Source of the DNA: Actinomycetota bacterium
Lineage (GTDB): Bacteria > Actinomycetota > Acidimicrobiia > Acidimicrobiales > RAAP-2
Assembly: GCA_009701115.1 (NCBI GenBank)
Contig: WLKR01000012.1
Location: 1-15,058 of the forward strand
Direction: 5' to 3'
DNA: 15,058 nt
This document shows, piece after piece, positions 1 through 8,021 of the stretch. The translations under genes and the position numbers were made by a program. Position 1 is the stretch's first letter. Each line of letters starts with the position of its first letter. Under the pieces are notes generated by a model, which saw only the letters and a list, made by a program, of their open reading frames with translations, made no database searches and was not told where the DNA came from.

Positions 1-1060
1 GTCCGTCTGAACCGGCGGTGGAGTACGAGTAGGCCGGACGCTGCTTAGCTTCGGCGAGCAGCGAATCGAGTTGTTCGAGAAACGCAATGACGGGTTCCAC
101 AAAGAGGTGCTTAGAGAGCGACCCGGGAATGGTGTTGATTTCATTCACATAGAGCTCGGTGTCATTAGCCAGAAAGTCAATTCGAGCGACGCCACGAACA
201 CCAGCGAGAACGGCAATCTCATGAGCCAGAGCACGAATCTGTGCCGCACGTTCGGCGGGGAGATTGGCTGGTAGTTCTCGGGGGGCCGAAACCATGCCCT
301 CCCCACCGACGTACTTGTCGCGGTAGTCAAGGATCTCAGTATCCGTTGACCGACGAATTGGCTTTTCAATTGCCGACAGCGTGACATCGGGAAAACTCCG
401 AACGGCGATTTGGAGGTCGTAGAGGTCGGGGCGATACGGCTCGACAACACAGCCTCGAGCAAAGTGCACGTTGCTCGTAAGGCGGGCCTTGAGGGTGGCG
501 AGGTCCGCCACGACGTCGATGCCGATTGACGACCCACCGAAACGTGGCTTACATATATACGGCCCGGCGAAAGGAATGGACTCGGTCGAAGCACTTACGA
601 GGACCCGTTGAAGAGAAGGGAGTCCGGCGGCAATGAGCGCCGAGCCGAATGCGAGCTTGTCCATGCCGAGCGCAGCACTGGCCACGTTGGGACCGGTGTA
701 GGCGATGCCGGCTAGGTCTAAGAGACCCTGGATAGTGCCGTCTTCTCCCGGTCCGCCGTGAGTCGCGAGTACGACGGCGTCCAGATTGATGGTCTTGTCT
801 TTGCCAAAACGGCCCGCCGACTGGACAAAGCCGCGGCTATCACCGAGTCGGAATTCAAGGGCGTCCGAGCCGGCTGGCACACCGTTCGCGAAGGCCTCGG
901 CCTCTACGCCTCGAGGGACAGATACAAAGGTTCCCGCCTTCGTCCAATAGATGCCCAGGACGTCACGGTTAGCTCGCTCGAGCTCTCGGAGCGCCAAGAG
1001 ACCCGTCAAAATTGAAATATCATGCTCCGGAGTTGGTCCACCAAACAAGACACCAATCAT
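1..1060 (-). CDS. ddl: D-alanine--D-alanine ligase, 3' end cut by window edge
   Basis: This ATP-grasp enzyme joins two D-alanines in the cytoplasm to make the dipeptide that MurF adds to the peptidoglycan precursor. I translated the minus strand from ATG at 1060-1058 and found 353 uninterrupted codons with no stop before the window edge. Visible Ddl signatures are GGPTPEHDIS near residues 7-16, HGGPGEDG at 101-108, KPRFGGSSIG at 171-180, a DYRDKYVGG segment around 245-253, and NEINTIPG at 306-313, which carries the metal-binding Glu and Asn. The start has a good GAGAGG ribosome site 7 bases upstream. It lies 23 bases after the MurF-like gene, probably in the same transcript, and its job fits that partner. 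Only the extreme C-terminus is missing, since the protein already exceeds the length of E. coli DdlB. I am confident of the family. Confidence 0.95.
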   Translation of the reverse strand, partial: MIGVLFGGPTPEHDISILTGLLALRELERANRDVLGIYWTKAGTFVSVPRGVEAEAFANGVPAGSDALEFRLGDSRGFVQSAGRFGKDKTINLDAVVLATHGGPGEDGTIQGLLDLAGIAYTGPNVASAALGMDKLAFGSALIAAGLPSLQRVLVSASTESIPFAGPYICKPRFGGSSIGIDVVADLATLKARLTSNVHFARGCVVEPYRPDLYDLQIAVRSFPDVTLSAIEKPIRRSTDTEILDYRDKYVGGEGMVSAPRELPANLPAERAAQIRALAHEIAVLAGVRGVARIDFLANDTELYVNEINTIPGSLSKHLFVEPVIAFLEQLDSLLAEAKQRPAYSYSTAGSDG

Positions 1061-1067
1061 CAGCACA

Positions 1068-1073
1068 CCTCTC
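1068..1073 (-). promoter_or_regulatory. Ribosome binding site of ddl
   Basis: The minus strand reads GAGAGG here, 7 bases before the ATG at 1060. It supports that start and shows that ddl has its own translation initiation signal after the 23-base gap that follows the MurF-like gene. Confidence 0.6.
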
Positions 1074-1083
1074 GCATCAAGGC

Positions 1084-2652
1084 CTAAGGGTAGTGGTCGG
1101 GCAGATCATTTAGGTACAACACCAAATCGGTCTCGCCCAAGTTGGCCCGAACCCACGCCACCGCCTCTTCGCGAATATCGAAACGAAGATGTTCACCATC
1201 AAAGCCCGTCGTAAGGGCTCGAGCATTCGTTCTAGCCACTACCACCATTGACGCCCCCGCTGCCTTGATGGCGCGACCCAGTGCTTCGTTCTCGCTGACC
1301 TGTTCGCTACCCAACTCGATAAGGCCGGGGGTGATGACGACCCTGCGGCCGGTCACGGGGATGGACTCCAGGAGCTCGAGTGCTGCCGTGGCGCTCGCGG
1401 GGTTCGCGTTGAAGGTGTCATCAATAATGGTGAGACCCGAAGGGGCACGCACCACTGTCAATCGATGCTGGGCGGCAGTCAGATGAGAAATACGTGTCGC
1501 CACTTCGTAGGGATCACCGCCGAGTTCAAAACAGGCCGCGATTGCACAGGCCAGATTGGTTTCGTGAATACCAGCGACCGGTAGCACTTCTGCCACCGTG
1601 ACATCGTCACGAAGAATCTTCCATCGTTCCTGCTCGAGGATGACGCGTACCTGGGCGCCCTGCGTCTTCGAACCAGCGGTGACGACCTTCTTGCCGGCCG
1701 CCTCAAGGATTGGGACCCACGCCGCCAAGCGCGCATCGTCGATGTTGAGAATCACCGTGTGGGCCCGTTCGGTTATTTCGAACTTGGCTTGATTGATGAC
1801 GTCGAGTGTTCCCATGCGCTCAAGGTGCACCGGACCAATAGATGTCACAATGGCAATTTCTGGAGGGCACCAGTCACACAGTGCGCGGATCTCACCGGGG
1901 CCGTACGTGCCCATCTCAGCAATAAATACCGACGTCCCGCTGACGAGATTCTCGTTTATTGCCCGGGAAAGGCCAGCACGATTATTAAAACTCCTTGGCG
2001 TCGGTACGACGCCGTGCCGTCCACCGAGTAGTTCAGCGAGGTGGTGTTTCGTCGACGTCTTTCCGAAACTGCCAGTTATCGCCACGACAGTCGGGTTTAC
2101 TTCGGCGAGCCGACGGGCGGCCTGGTCGACAAACTTTTGGGCGAATCGATTCTCTAAAGGAGCAGTGATTTCAGCGGCGAGCTGAATCACGACCGGTACG
2201 AATCCAATGGCTATGGCTAGCGAGAAGTAAAAATCTGGTCCGAAATATCCAACGGTCAAAATGAATAATTCGATCACCGTGGCAACGAACGCAACTGTCT
2301 TAAGTCGGCGGGTCCAGTTCAGTGGCGATGTCCGACCCCGGCGCGAAAGACCCCGCGGCAACCACCAGCCGTACGCCACGGCCGCGGCGAGCGCGACACC
2401 ACCAAAACCTGTTAGCCCCAATGCGGCACATAACGCTGCGACAATGGGCCAGTCACCAAGTGATTGCGATGGTGCGATCTGGTTGCGATTGCTCGGACTC
2501 GGTAGGCGAAAAATCGCCCACCGGATAAAGAAACGCGACAGCGCCTCGGGTTCGTAGTGCTCCCGCTGCAGGACCCGGAGCCATCGAACACCCTGAGCGC
2601 CAATGGCGATGAGCGCGAAGAAGAGCCCGATGCACTGCCAAGCGCGCGTCAT
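1084..2652 (-). CDS. Membrane-anchored MurF-type Mur ligase
   Basis: This 522-residue protein has the Mur ligase ATPase and C-terminal domains. MurF uses ATP to attach D-Ala-D-Ala to the UDP-MurNAc-tripeptide. The P-loop TGSFGKTS is at 193-200, FNNRAGL at 222-228, AEMGTYGPGEI at 245-255, GPVHLERMGT at 273-282, the conserved Lys is at 290, GIHETNLACA at 361-370, DDTFNANP at 411-418 and TPGLIELG at 441-448. Residues 1-190 lack the usual MurF N-terminal substrate domain. They hold about four hydrophobic helices instead (roughly 6-22, 69-95, 117-137 and 141-160), so the enzyme is probably membrane-bound. The C-terminus is NDLPDHYP, unlike the KGSR-type ending of classical MurF. It overlaps the upstream hydrolase by ATGA and precedes ddl. 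The Mur ligase family is certain; MurF specificity is inferred from motifs and the ddl neighbour. Confidence 0.85.
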   Translation of the reverse strand: MTRAWQCIGLFFALIAIGAQGVRWLRVLQREHYEPEALSRFFIRWAIFRLPSPSNRNQIAPSQSLGDWPIVAALCAALGLTGFGGVALAAAVAYGWWLPRGLSRRGRTSPLNWTRRLKTVAFVATVIELFILTVGYFGPDFYFSLAIAIGFVPVVIQLAAEITAPLENRFAQKFVDQAARRLAEVNPTVVAITGSFGKTSTKHHLAELLGGRHGVVPTPRSFNNRAGLSRAINENLVSGTSVFIAEMGTYGPGEIRALCDWCPPEIAIVTSIGPVHLERMGTLDVINQAKFEITERAHTVILNIDDARLAAWVPILEAAGKKVVTAGSKTQGAQVRVILEQERWKILRDDVTVAEVLPVAGIHETNLACAIAACFELGGDPYEVATRISHLTAAQHRLTVVRAPSGLTIIDDTFNANPASATAALELLESIPVTGRRVVITPGLIELGSEQVSENEALGRAIKAAGASMVVVARTNARALTTGFDGEHLRFDIREEAVAWVRANLGETDLVLYLNDLPDHYP

Positions 2653-3404
2653 CGAATGACCTTAGAGACTTCACTAGCGAGCAGCTCGGCTGCCTGCACT
2701 GGAACCAGATGCCCCACATGCTCAAGGACGACAAGATTGGTGGCCGCTTTCATCTGATCAATAGATCGACGAGCGATAGTGACGGGGACATCGCGATCGT
2801 CGGCGCCCCACACCAACGTGGTGGGCGTAGTAACGAGCGCCAGCTCGGCCTCGTAGGACTCCCCTACCGTTGCTACCAAGATGTCACGGAGTTGACCAGT
2901 AGCGGCACGGTAATCGGCCGATCCGTACTGCTGCTTGGCTCGCTCGAGACGGGCCGGCGAGACGAGGCCAAGTGCGGCAAGTTTTTTGACGGCGCGATAG
3001 GCCCCAGGGGAACGACGACGTGCACCTTCCCGAGCCAGCAACGGCGCTCCCGTGAGAATGAGGTGCGAGAACATGTCGGGATACCGAGCAGCCATAACCG
3101 TTGCCACACGCCCCCCAAATGAGTGACCCACGACTGTGGGCATCGAGTCTCCGAAAATCTCTCGAACCACCGGCGCAAGGAGGTCGGCGTACTCGCGGGC
3201 ACCCCCAACGAACGGAGGCAGGGGGCTCGCACCGAATCCCGGCAGGTCCAAAGCTACGGAAGCCACGCCACCACGGGCCAAGATTTCGGCCGATGGGGCG
3301 AAGTCAGCACCCGAACGTCCCCATCCGTGAAGCCACAGGATCTGGGGGGTTCCATCGCCGTACACCTGTCCGAAGAGTTGCCCATTGGCGAAGGCTTTCA
3401 GCAC
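2649..3404 (-). CDS. Alpha/beta hydrolase
   Basis: This is an alpha/beta-fold hydrolase of about 251 residues with unknown substrate. From the GTG start at 3404 it shows the oxyanion HGWGRSG near residues 26-32, LDLPGFG near 52-58, the nucleophile elbow GHSFGG at 93-98 (Ser95), a likely acid Asp in WGADDRDVP around 199-207, and a His in EHVGHLVP at about 232. The frame stays open to a TTG at 3470, which would add 22 residues. I prefer GTG at 3404 because conserved sequence begins just after it and the longer form would leave only six bases before the divergent helicase gene. The nearest purine run to the GTG is GAGGG, which is close to it, so the start is uncertain. It is first in a tight operon with the MurF-like ligase and ddl, which hints at a cell-envelope role but does not prove one. 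Confidence 0.8.
   Translation of the reverse strand: MLKAFANGQLFGQVYGDGTPQILWLHGWGRSGADFAPSAEILARGGVASVALDLPGFGASPLPPFVGGAREYADLLAPVVREIFGDSMPTVVGHSFGGRVATVMAARYPDMFSHLILTGAPLLAREGARRRSPGAYRAVKKLAALGLVSPARLERAKQQYGSADYRAATGQLRDILVATVGESYEAELALVTTPTTLVWGADDRDVPVTIARRSIDQMKAATNLVVLEHVGHLVPVQAAELLASEVSKVIR
2660..2663 (-). promoter_or_regulatory. Ribosome binding site of MurF-type ligase
   Basis: The minus strand reads AAGG 7 bases before the ATG at 2652, inside the end of the upstream hydrolase gene. With the ATGA overlap it supports this start and suggests coupled translation. Confidence 0.45.
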
Positions 3405-3476
3405 AACCCTCAGGTTACTGACGACCTTTGGGTCGATATGACCATGTTGCAACTCCGCACTAGCGTTCAATTCACG
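3405..3476. promoter_or_regulatory. Divergent intergenic region, likely two promoters
   Basis: These 72 bases separate the minus-strand hydrolase (GTG at 3404) from the plus-strand helicase (ATG at 3477), so promoters for both operons should lie here or just inside the genes. A GATATGA stretch near 3434-3440 could serve as a plus-strand -10 element and TTGAAC at 3470-3465 could be a minus-strand -35. Neither has a convincing partner at the right spacing. No clear operator is seen. Confidence 0.3.
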
Positions 3477-5093
3477 ATGAGTGACGATGTGACCTTCTCG
3501 GAAGACCAGTTGGTGGGATTAACCCCAGAGCAACGCGAAGCGGTGACTTCTACCCAGCGGCAACTGCTCGTTCGTGCTACCGCCGGTTCGGGCAAGACCC
3601 ACGTTCTCACACTGCGTATTCAACGACGCATTGCCGAGGGGGACATCGCACCAGACCAGGTGCTCGCCATGACCTTCACGCGCAAGGCGGCCGACGAGCT
3701 GCGCACCCGCCTATGGCGTGCCGGGATTCGAGGAGTCGCCGCGGGAACTTTCCACCGCGCCGCCCTCGACATCGTTTCGGACTTTCGAACTGACAACAAT
3801 CTCAAGCCCATGTCGATCGAACCCAATCGCCGGCGGCTCATCAACGAATTAGTTGTGGCTCTCAATAAGACGGGCCAGCGCATCGAAGAGTGGCAGATCC
3901 CTCGCATCGAACAAGAGATTGGTTGGGCTCTAAGCCAAGGCTTCAACGGGACGACCTACGGCCGGCGCGCTTCGCGGGCCCGGCGTGCGGCTCCGCTACC
4001 TGGCGCCCAGATGGCCGACGTCATTGACCGCTACGTCGGGCTCTGTCAGTCCAAGGGCGTCGTGGACTTCGACCTGCTCTTGTCGGAAGCGATCCGCATT
4101 CTTCGTGACGACCGAGCGGCCCTCGCGAGCTTTCGTCATCGCCACCGGGCACTCTTCGTTGATGAAGCCCAAGACATCAACCCTTTGCAATTCACTCTCT
4201 TGCGCCTCATGGCTGGAGAAGACCCCGATATTTTCACGGTAGGTGACCCGAACCAGTCCATCTACGGCTTCAATGGCGCCAGCCCCCAGCTGCTGCAGGA
4301 GCTCCTCGCTACGTGGCCGGACACGGTTGTTCTCGACCTCACGCGTAACCATCGCTCGACGGCGCACATTGTGGCTGTGGCTGACACGCTGCTTGAAGAT
4401 GGCGCGGCGGGAATCACGCCGGCAAAGTCCGATGGCGAGATTCCCTTGGTTCGGTTCTACGACACGGAAGAACTTGAGGCACGAGCCGTGGCGACGTGGC
4501 TCAACTCGCGCCACCAGCCCGGGTCGCCATGGCGCTCCATGGTAGTACTGGCTCGGACTAACAACCAACTGAACATCATCGGCGAGATGCTCACCACCAT
4601 GCACATCCCCTTCGAGCGGCGAGGAGCCGAAAACTCACCGGGATCCGACGTCATCGTTGGCGACACTGGTCCGGCTCGGTGGTTTGACCAAGAACACAAA
4701 GATGCCGTCGCACTTTCGACGATTCACCGCTCCAAGGGTTTGGAGTGGCAGCACGTGGCCGTCATTGGCCTTGCCGAAGGCGTCTTGCCCAATTTCAATG
4801 CCACGACTGCTGATGACGTCGCCGAAGAGCAGCGCCTCGCCTACGTCGCACTCACCCGCGCCGAAGAAACCCTCTTGCTGACGTGGAATCGAGGGCGCCA
4901 CGACCCCCGTACGCCCGACCGGCAGCCGTCGAGGTTTCTCGCCGCCATTGAACAGAAGATTTCGGAGCTGGCGGCCGTGGAGGCTCCACTACTAGGCGAT
5001 GAACGGCGCCAGCGCCTCGCCGCCATCCGCGAGCAGCTCGCCGCAAGTCGTCCTCAACTATCGTCAGACGGTAGTGAGTACTCACCTTCTTAA
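3477..5093 (+). CDS. Compact UvrD/PcrA-like SF1A DNA helicase
   Basis: This is an ATP-dependent 3'-5' DNA helicase of the UvrD/Rep/PcrA type, 538 residues. All helicase motifs are visible: Q-motif LTPEQREAV at 15-23, Walker A ATAGSGKT at 34-41, Ia TFTRKAADEL at 66-75, motif II VDEAQD at 228-233, III VGDPNQSIYGFNGA at 255-268, NHRS at 301-304, V LSTIHRSKGLEW at 413-424 and VI RLAYVALTRA at 453-462. It is shorter than typical UvrD or PcrA (about 650-730 residues), mainly in the 2B region and the C-terminal tail. I see no HRDC domain or cysteine cluster, so it is not a complete mycobacterial-type UvrD2, though it may be related. The frame is open upstream to 3123, but that part is antisense to the hydrolase. 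ATG at 3477 directly precedes the helicase domain. It has no clear Shine-Dalgarno and could be leaderless. Confidence 0.9.
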   Translation: MSDDVTFSEDQLVGLTPEQREAVTSTQRQLLVRATAGSGKTHVLTLRIQRRIAEGDIAPDQVLAMTFTRKAADELRTRLWRAGIRGVAAGTFHRAALDIVSDFRTDNNLKPMSIEPNRRRLINELVVALNKTGQRIEEWQIPRIEQEIGWALSQGFNGTTYGRRASRARRAAPLPGAQMADVIDRYVGLCQSKGVVDFDLLLSEAIRILRDDRAALASFRHRHRALFVDEAQDINPLQFTLLRLMAGEDPDIFTVGDPNQSIYGFNGASPQLLQELLATWPDTVVLDLTRNHRSTAHIVAVADTLLEDGAAGITPAKSDGEIPLVRFYDTEELEARAVATWLNSRHQPGSPWRSMVVLARTNNQLNIIGEMLTTMHIPFERRGAENSPGSDVIVGDTGPARWFDQEHKDAVALSTIHRSKGLEWQHVAVIGLAEGVLPNFNATTADDVAEEQRLAYVALTRAEETLLLTWNRGRHDPRTPDRQPSRFLAAIEQKISELAAVEAPLLGDERRQRLAAIREQLAASRPQLSSDGSEYSPS

Positions 5094-6465
5094 CGAACTC
5101 GTCAGCATCCTCGGAGAACGGCACGTCTCGAGCGCTGCGAGCATAAATCCCGACGACCTGCACGACGAATCACTACACCCCGAACCGCGCGAACCACTCG
5201 CAGTGGTGCGACCTCAAAGTCGCGCAGACGTCGTGGCCCTGGCCAAATTTGCTTCAACTCACAACGTCCCCATCACGGCCCGAGGGTCGGGCACTGGTCT
5301 TTCCGGTGGCGCCAAACCGGTAGAGGGTGGCCTCGTTCTTTCCTTCGCCGACATGAATCAAGTCATCTCGATCAATACCAGTGATCACGTGGCGGTCGTC
5401 CAACCGGGCATTACGCTTCGCGAACTTGACGCGGCCCTCATTTCCACGGGACTGCACTACCCCGTCTACCCCGGAGAGCTCTCCGGCTCACTCGGTGGCA
5501 ACATCAACACCAACGCCGGCGGCATGCGGGCCGTTCGCCATGGCGTTACTCGCCAACACGTCCTCGGCCTGGAAGTCGTCCTCGCGAACGGTGATGTGCT
5601 TCGTACCGGTGGTCCCGTGGTGAAGTCCTCTTCGGGGTACGACCTGACGCAACTACTCGTTGGCAGCGAAGGCACGTTGGCTCTGGTTACCGAAATCACC
5701 CTCAAGCTCTCCCCTCGCTTCGCGTACAGCGCGACGGTCCTCGTGCCTTACTCTTCACTCGAAGAAGTAGCTACGACGGTGCCTACGATTATCTCCGCTG
5801 GGCTCCAGCCTTCGATTCTCGAATACCTCGACATTTTGACGATGTCTTCGGTGACCACAAGGGCCAATTTGGAACTGGGAGTACCGCAGGATGTGAGCGA
5901 GAAAGCATTGGCCTATCTGGTCATCGTTCTCGAAACTCGAACGCGGGAACAACTCGATCGAGACATTGAAGATCTCGGAACGCTGGTGCTTGCCAGCGGC
6001 GCACTGGACGTCTTCGTACTTCCCGATGGATCGGGACAACGTCTCATCGAAGCCCGAGAGCAGGCATTCTGGGTGGCCAAGGAAGCCGGCGCTCACGAAG
6101 TCATCGACGTCGTCGTTCCGCGCTCGAGCGTGCCAACATATCTCGCCAACATTGCCACCCTAGCCACCACGTACGAATCTTTTATTGCCGGATGTGGACA
6201 CGTGGGCGACGGCAACGTCCACATGAGCGTCTTTCAGCCCGACCTGGAAAAGCGTGAGGCATTTCTCCTCGCACTCTTCACGCTGGGCGTGGAGATGGGT
6301 GGTGCCATCTCCGGCGAACACGGCATTGGTCGTGACAAGCAAAAACCTTTCCTCGTGCTGACCGACGAAGTTAATTTGGCCGTCCAGCGCCGCATCAAAT
6401 CGATTTTCGACCCCCAGAACATCCTCAATCCCTACCGACTTACCGACGAAAGGCCCCTCCCATGA
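5074..6465 (+). CDS. FAD-linked 2-hydroxyacid oxidase/dehydrogenase (GlcD family)
   Basis: This is a flavoprotein of the glycolate oxidase GlcD / D-lactate dehydrogenase (VAO) family, which oxidises a 2-hydroxyacid to a 2-oxoacid. From GTG at 5074 it has 463 residues. FAD-binding segments are ARGSGTGLSGGA at 69-80, PGELSGSLGGNINTNAGG at 123-140 and SSGYDLTQLLVGSEGTL at 166-182. The C-terminal FAD-oxidase domain has GCGHVGDGNVHM at 363-374 and GEHGIGRDKQ at 404-413. The frame also opens at ATG 4999, but those 25 residues overlap the helicase gene and look low-complexity. GTG at 5074 overlaps the helicase end by 20 bases and starts a family-like helix (THLLNELVSILGE). No iron-sulfur subunit or GlcE partner is adjacent, so a single-subunit enzyme is likely. 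Its substrate (glycolate, lactate, 2-hydroxyglutarate, mandelate or other) cannot be read from the sequence. The next gene is coupled by ATGA. Confidence 0.88.
   Translation: MSTHLLNELVSILGERHVSSAASINPDDLHDESLHPEPREPLAVVRPQSRADVVALAKFASTHNVPITARGSGTGLSGGAKPVEGGLVLSFADMNQVISINTSDHVAVVQPGITLRELDAALISTGLHYPVYPGELSGSLGGNINTNAGGMRAVRHGVTRQHVLGLEVVLANGDVLRTGGPVVKSSSGYDLTQLLVGSEGTLALVTEITLKLSPRFAYSATVLVPYSSLEEVATTVPTIISAGLQPSILEYLDILTMSSVTTRANLELGVPQDVSEKALAYLVIVLETRTREQLDRDIEDLGTLVLASGALDVFVLPDGSGQRLIEAREQAFWVAKEAGAHEVIDVVVPRSSVPTYLANIATLATTYESFIAGCGHVGDGNVHMSVFQPDLEKREAFLLALFTLGVEMGGAISGEHGIGRDKQKPFLVLTDEVNLAVQRRIKSIFDPQNILNPYRLTDERPLP
6448..6453 (+). promoter_or_regulatory. Ribosome binding site of the ThDP enzyme gene
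   Basis: GAAAGG lies 8 bases before the ATG at 6462, inside the 3' end of the oxidase gene. It supports the ATG that overlaps the oxidase stop as ATGA. Confidence 0.55.
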
Positions 6466-8021
6466 ACGGAGCACAATCACTTCTAGCCACGCTCTACGCC
6501 AATGGCGTCGAAGTCTGTTTTGGTAACCCCGGTACCAGCGAGATGCACTTCGTTGCCGCACTCGACTCGCAGCCCGGCATGCGTGGCGTGTTGGGACTCT
6601 TCGAAGGTGTGGTCACCGGTGCCGCCGACGGCTACGCCCGCGTCACCGGCAAGCCGGCCGTCACCCTGCTTCACCTTGGGCCCGGCCTCGGTAATGGCCT
6701 CGCCAATTTGCACAACGCGCGACGCGCGCATGTTCCCCTCATCAACGTGGTCGGTGATCACGCGACGTACCACTCGCGCTATGACGCGCCACTCGAGAGC
6801 GACATCGCGTCAATCTCGCGAGCCGTTTCGGGCTGGCACCGTCGAACGGCTCGTCCCGATGATGTGGCCGGTGACGCCCTCGATGCGCTCCGTGCTGCCT
6901 ACGGCCCTCCCGGGCAGGTTGCCACGCTCGTTCTTCCCGCCGACGCCTCATGGGGCACAGTGACGCCACCGGCCGCCCAACTCCCTACCGCCACCATCCC
7001 GATGCCTGCCGCTCCAACAGCCGATCGGATTCAGGCCGCCACTCGCGTGTTGCGGACCAAGAAGACGGCTCTGTTCTTGGGATTTGATGCGCTGCGCGTT
7101 CACCCCCTCGGTCTCGCCCACCGTGTCGGAACGGCCACCGGAGCTCGCGTTATGAGCGAGACCTTCCCCACTATCCAAGATCGTGGCGCCGGCGTTTTCA
7201 CACCCGACCGACAGATTTATCTATCCGAATTTGCTATCTCTCAACTCAGTCAACTCGAAGCCATCGTTTTGGTTGGCGCGAAGACCCCCATTGGCTTCTT
7301 CGGCTATCCCGACATCCCCAGCGAGTTGTTGCCTCCAGGTTGCGAAGTCGTGATTCTCACTGAACCCGGCATGGACTCCACCGCTGCCCTCGAAGCACTC
7401 GTCGAAGAGTTTGCGGCCCCCGCTGTGGCCGTTACCTCACCGGAGCGCCCCGTCGCTCCCACTGGGGATCTAACTCCCCTCGCCATGGCGCAAGCCGTTG
7501 CGGCTCTCCTGCCCGAAGACGCCATCGTGGTCGACGAGGGCAACACCAGTGGACTGCACCTCTACGGACAGCTGTCGGGTGCCGCGCCCCACCAACTTCT
7601 CACGCTCACCGGTGGTGCGATCGGGTACGGACTGCCCGCAGCCCTCGGTGCAGCTCTAGGCGGCGGAGGCCGTCGTGTCGTGGCCATCGAGAGTGACGGC
7701 TCGATGATGTACACCCCACAGGCCCTGTGGTCCATGGCCAGAGAAAATCTCGACGTCACGATTCTCGCGCTCTCTAATCGGAGCTACGCCATTTTGAACC
7801 TTGAACTGTCCAGAGTCGGCGCCACATCTGAAGGCGACGCCTCGCGCCAGATGCTGGACCTTGACAATCCGACATTGGATCTTTGCTCTATTGCCCGCGG
7901 CATGGGCGTCCCCGCCGTCAAGGTGACGACCGCTGATGAACTCGTGGCCGAGTTGGCGAAGAGTTTCGCCACTTCGGGACCGACGTTCATCGAAGCGATG
8001 CTGCCGAAGGGTCTGGGTTAG
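6462..8021 (+). CDS. ThDP-dependent 2-oxoacid decarboxylase-like enzyme
   Basis: This 519-residue protein belongs to the thiamine-diphosphate superfamily of acetolactate synthase and benzoylformate decarboxylase. The N-terminal domain has FGNPGTSE at 20-27 and the ThDP-activating Glu48 in GLFEGVV. The cofactor-binding domain has ESDGSMMYTPQALW at 420-433 and Asn449, the expected D-G-S to Asn metal site. His71 in LLHLGPGLGNG aligns, by eye, with the catalytic His70 of Pseudomonas benzoylformate decarboxylase, where acetolactate synthases have a Ser-Gly-Pro-Gly segment. The first residues also resemble that enzyme (FGNPGS). I therefore favour a 2-oxoacid decarboxylase or carboligase over branched-chain amino acid synthesis. 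No ilvN-like regulatory subunit is adjacent. Glyoxylate carboligase is unlikely because Glu48 is present. It overlaps the oxidase stop by ATGA. Its stop overlaps that of the convergent exonuclease gene. Confidence 0.82.
   Translation: MNGAQSLLATLYANGVEVCFGNPGTSEMHFVAALDSQPGMRGVLGLFEGVVTGAADGYARVTGKPAVTLLHLGPGLGNGLANLHNARRAHVPLINVVGDHATYHSRYDAPLESDIASISRAVSGWHRRTARPDDVAGDALDALRAAYGPPGQVATLVLPADASWGTVTPPAAQLPTATIPMPAAPTADRIQAATRVLRTKKTALFLGFDALRVHPLGLAHRVGTATGARVMSETFPTIQDRGAGVFTPDRQIYLSEFAISQLSQLEAIVLVGAKTPIGFFGYPDIPSELLPPGCEVVILTEPGMDSTAALEALVEEFAAPAVAVTSPERPVAPTGDLTPLAMAQAVAALLPEDAIVVDEGNTSGLHLYGQLSGAAPHQLLTLTGGAIGYGLPAALGAALGGGGRRVVAIESDGSMMYTPQALWSMARENLDVTILALSNRSYAILNLELSRVGATSEGDASRQMLDLDNPTLDLCSIARGMGVPAVKVTTADELVAELAKSFATSGPTFIEAMLPKGLG
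8018..8021. other. Overlapping convergent stop codons
   Basis: The plus-strand ThDP enzyme ends with TAG at 8019-8021 and the minus-strand exonuclease ends with TAA at 8020-8018, so two operons converge with their stop codons interlocked. There is no room for a dedicated terminator between them, so transcripts from either side must end inside the opposite gene. I see no strong hairpin with a U-run nearby. Confidence 0.9.

Noticed and set aside
145..594. 149-codon minus-strand frame
   Set aside because: It lies within ddl in a different frame. The ddl frame carries all the ATP-grasp motifs.
3123..3476. 118-codon upstream extension of the helicase frame
   Set aside because: It is antisense to the hydrolase catalytic region and shows no helicase-like sequence. 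The domain begins right after ATG 3477.
4999..5073. Longer start for the GlcD-type oxidase
   Set aside because: It would overlap the helicase gene by 95 bases, and the added residues are low-complexity Ser/Pro/Ala. GTG 5074 is more economical, though not proven.
6462..8021. Acetolactate synthase (IlvB) or glyoxylate carboligase identity
   Set aside because: His71 and the surrounding LHLGPGLGNG fit benzoylformate decarboxylase better than IlvB. Glu48 is present, unlike in glyoxylate carboligase, and no small subunit is adjacent.
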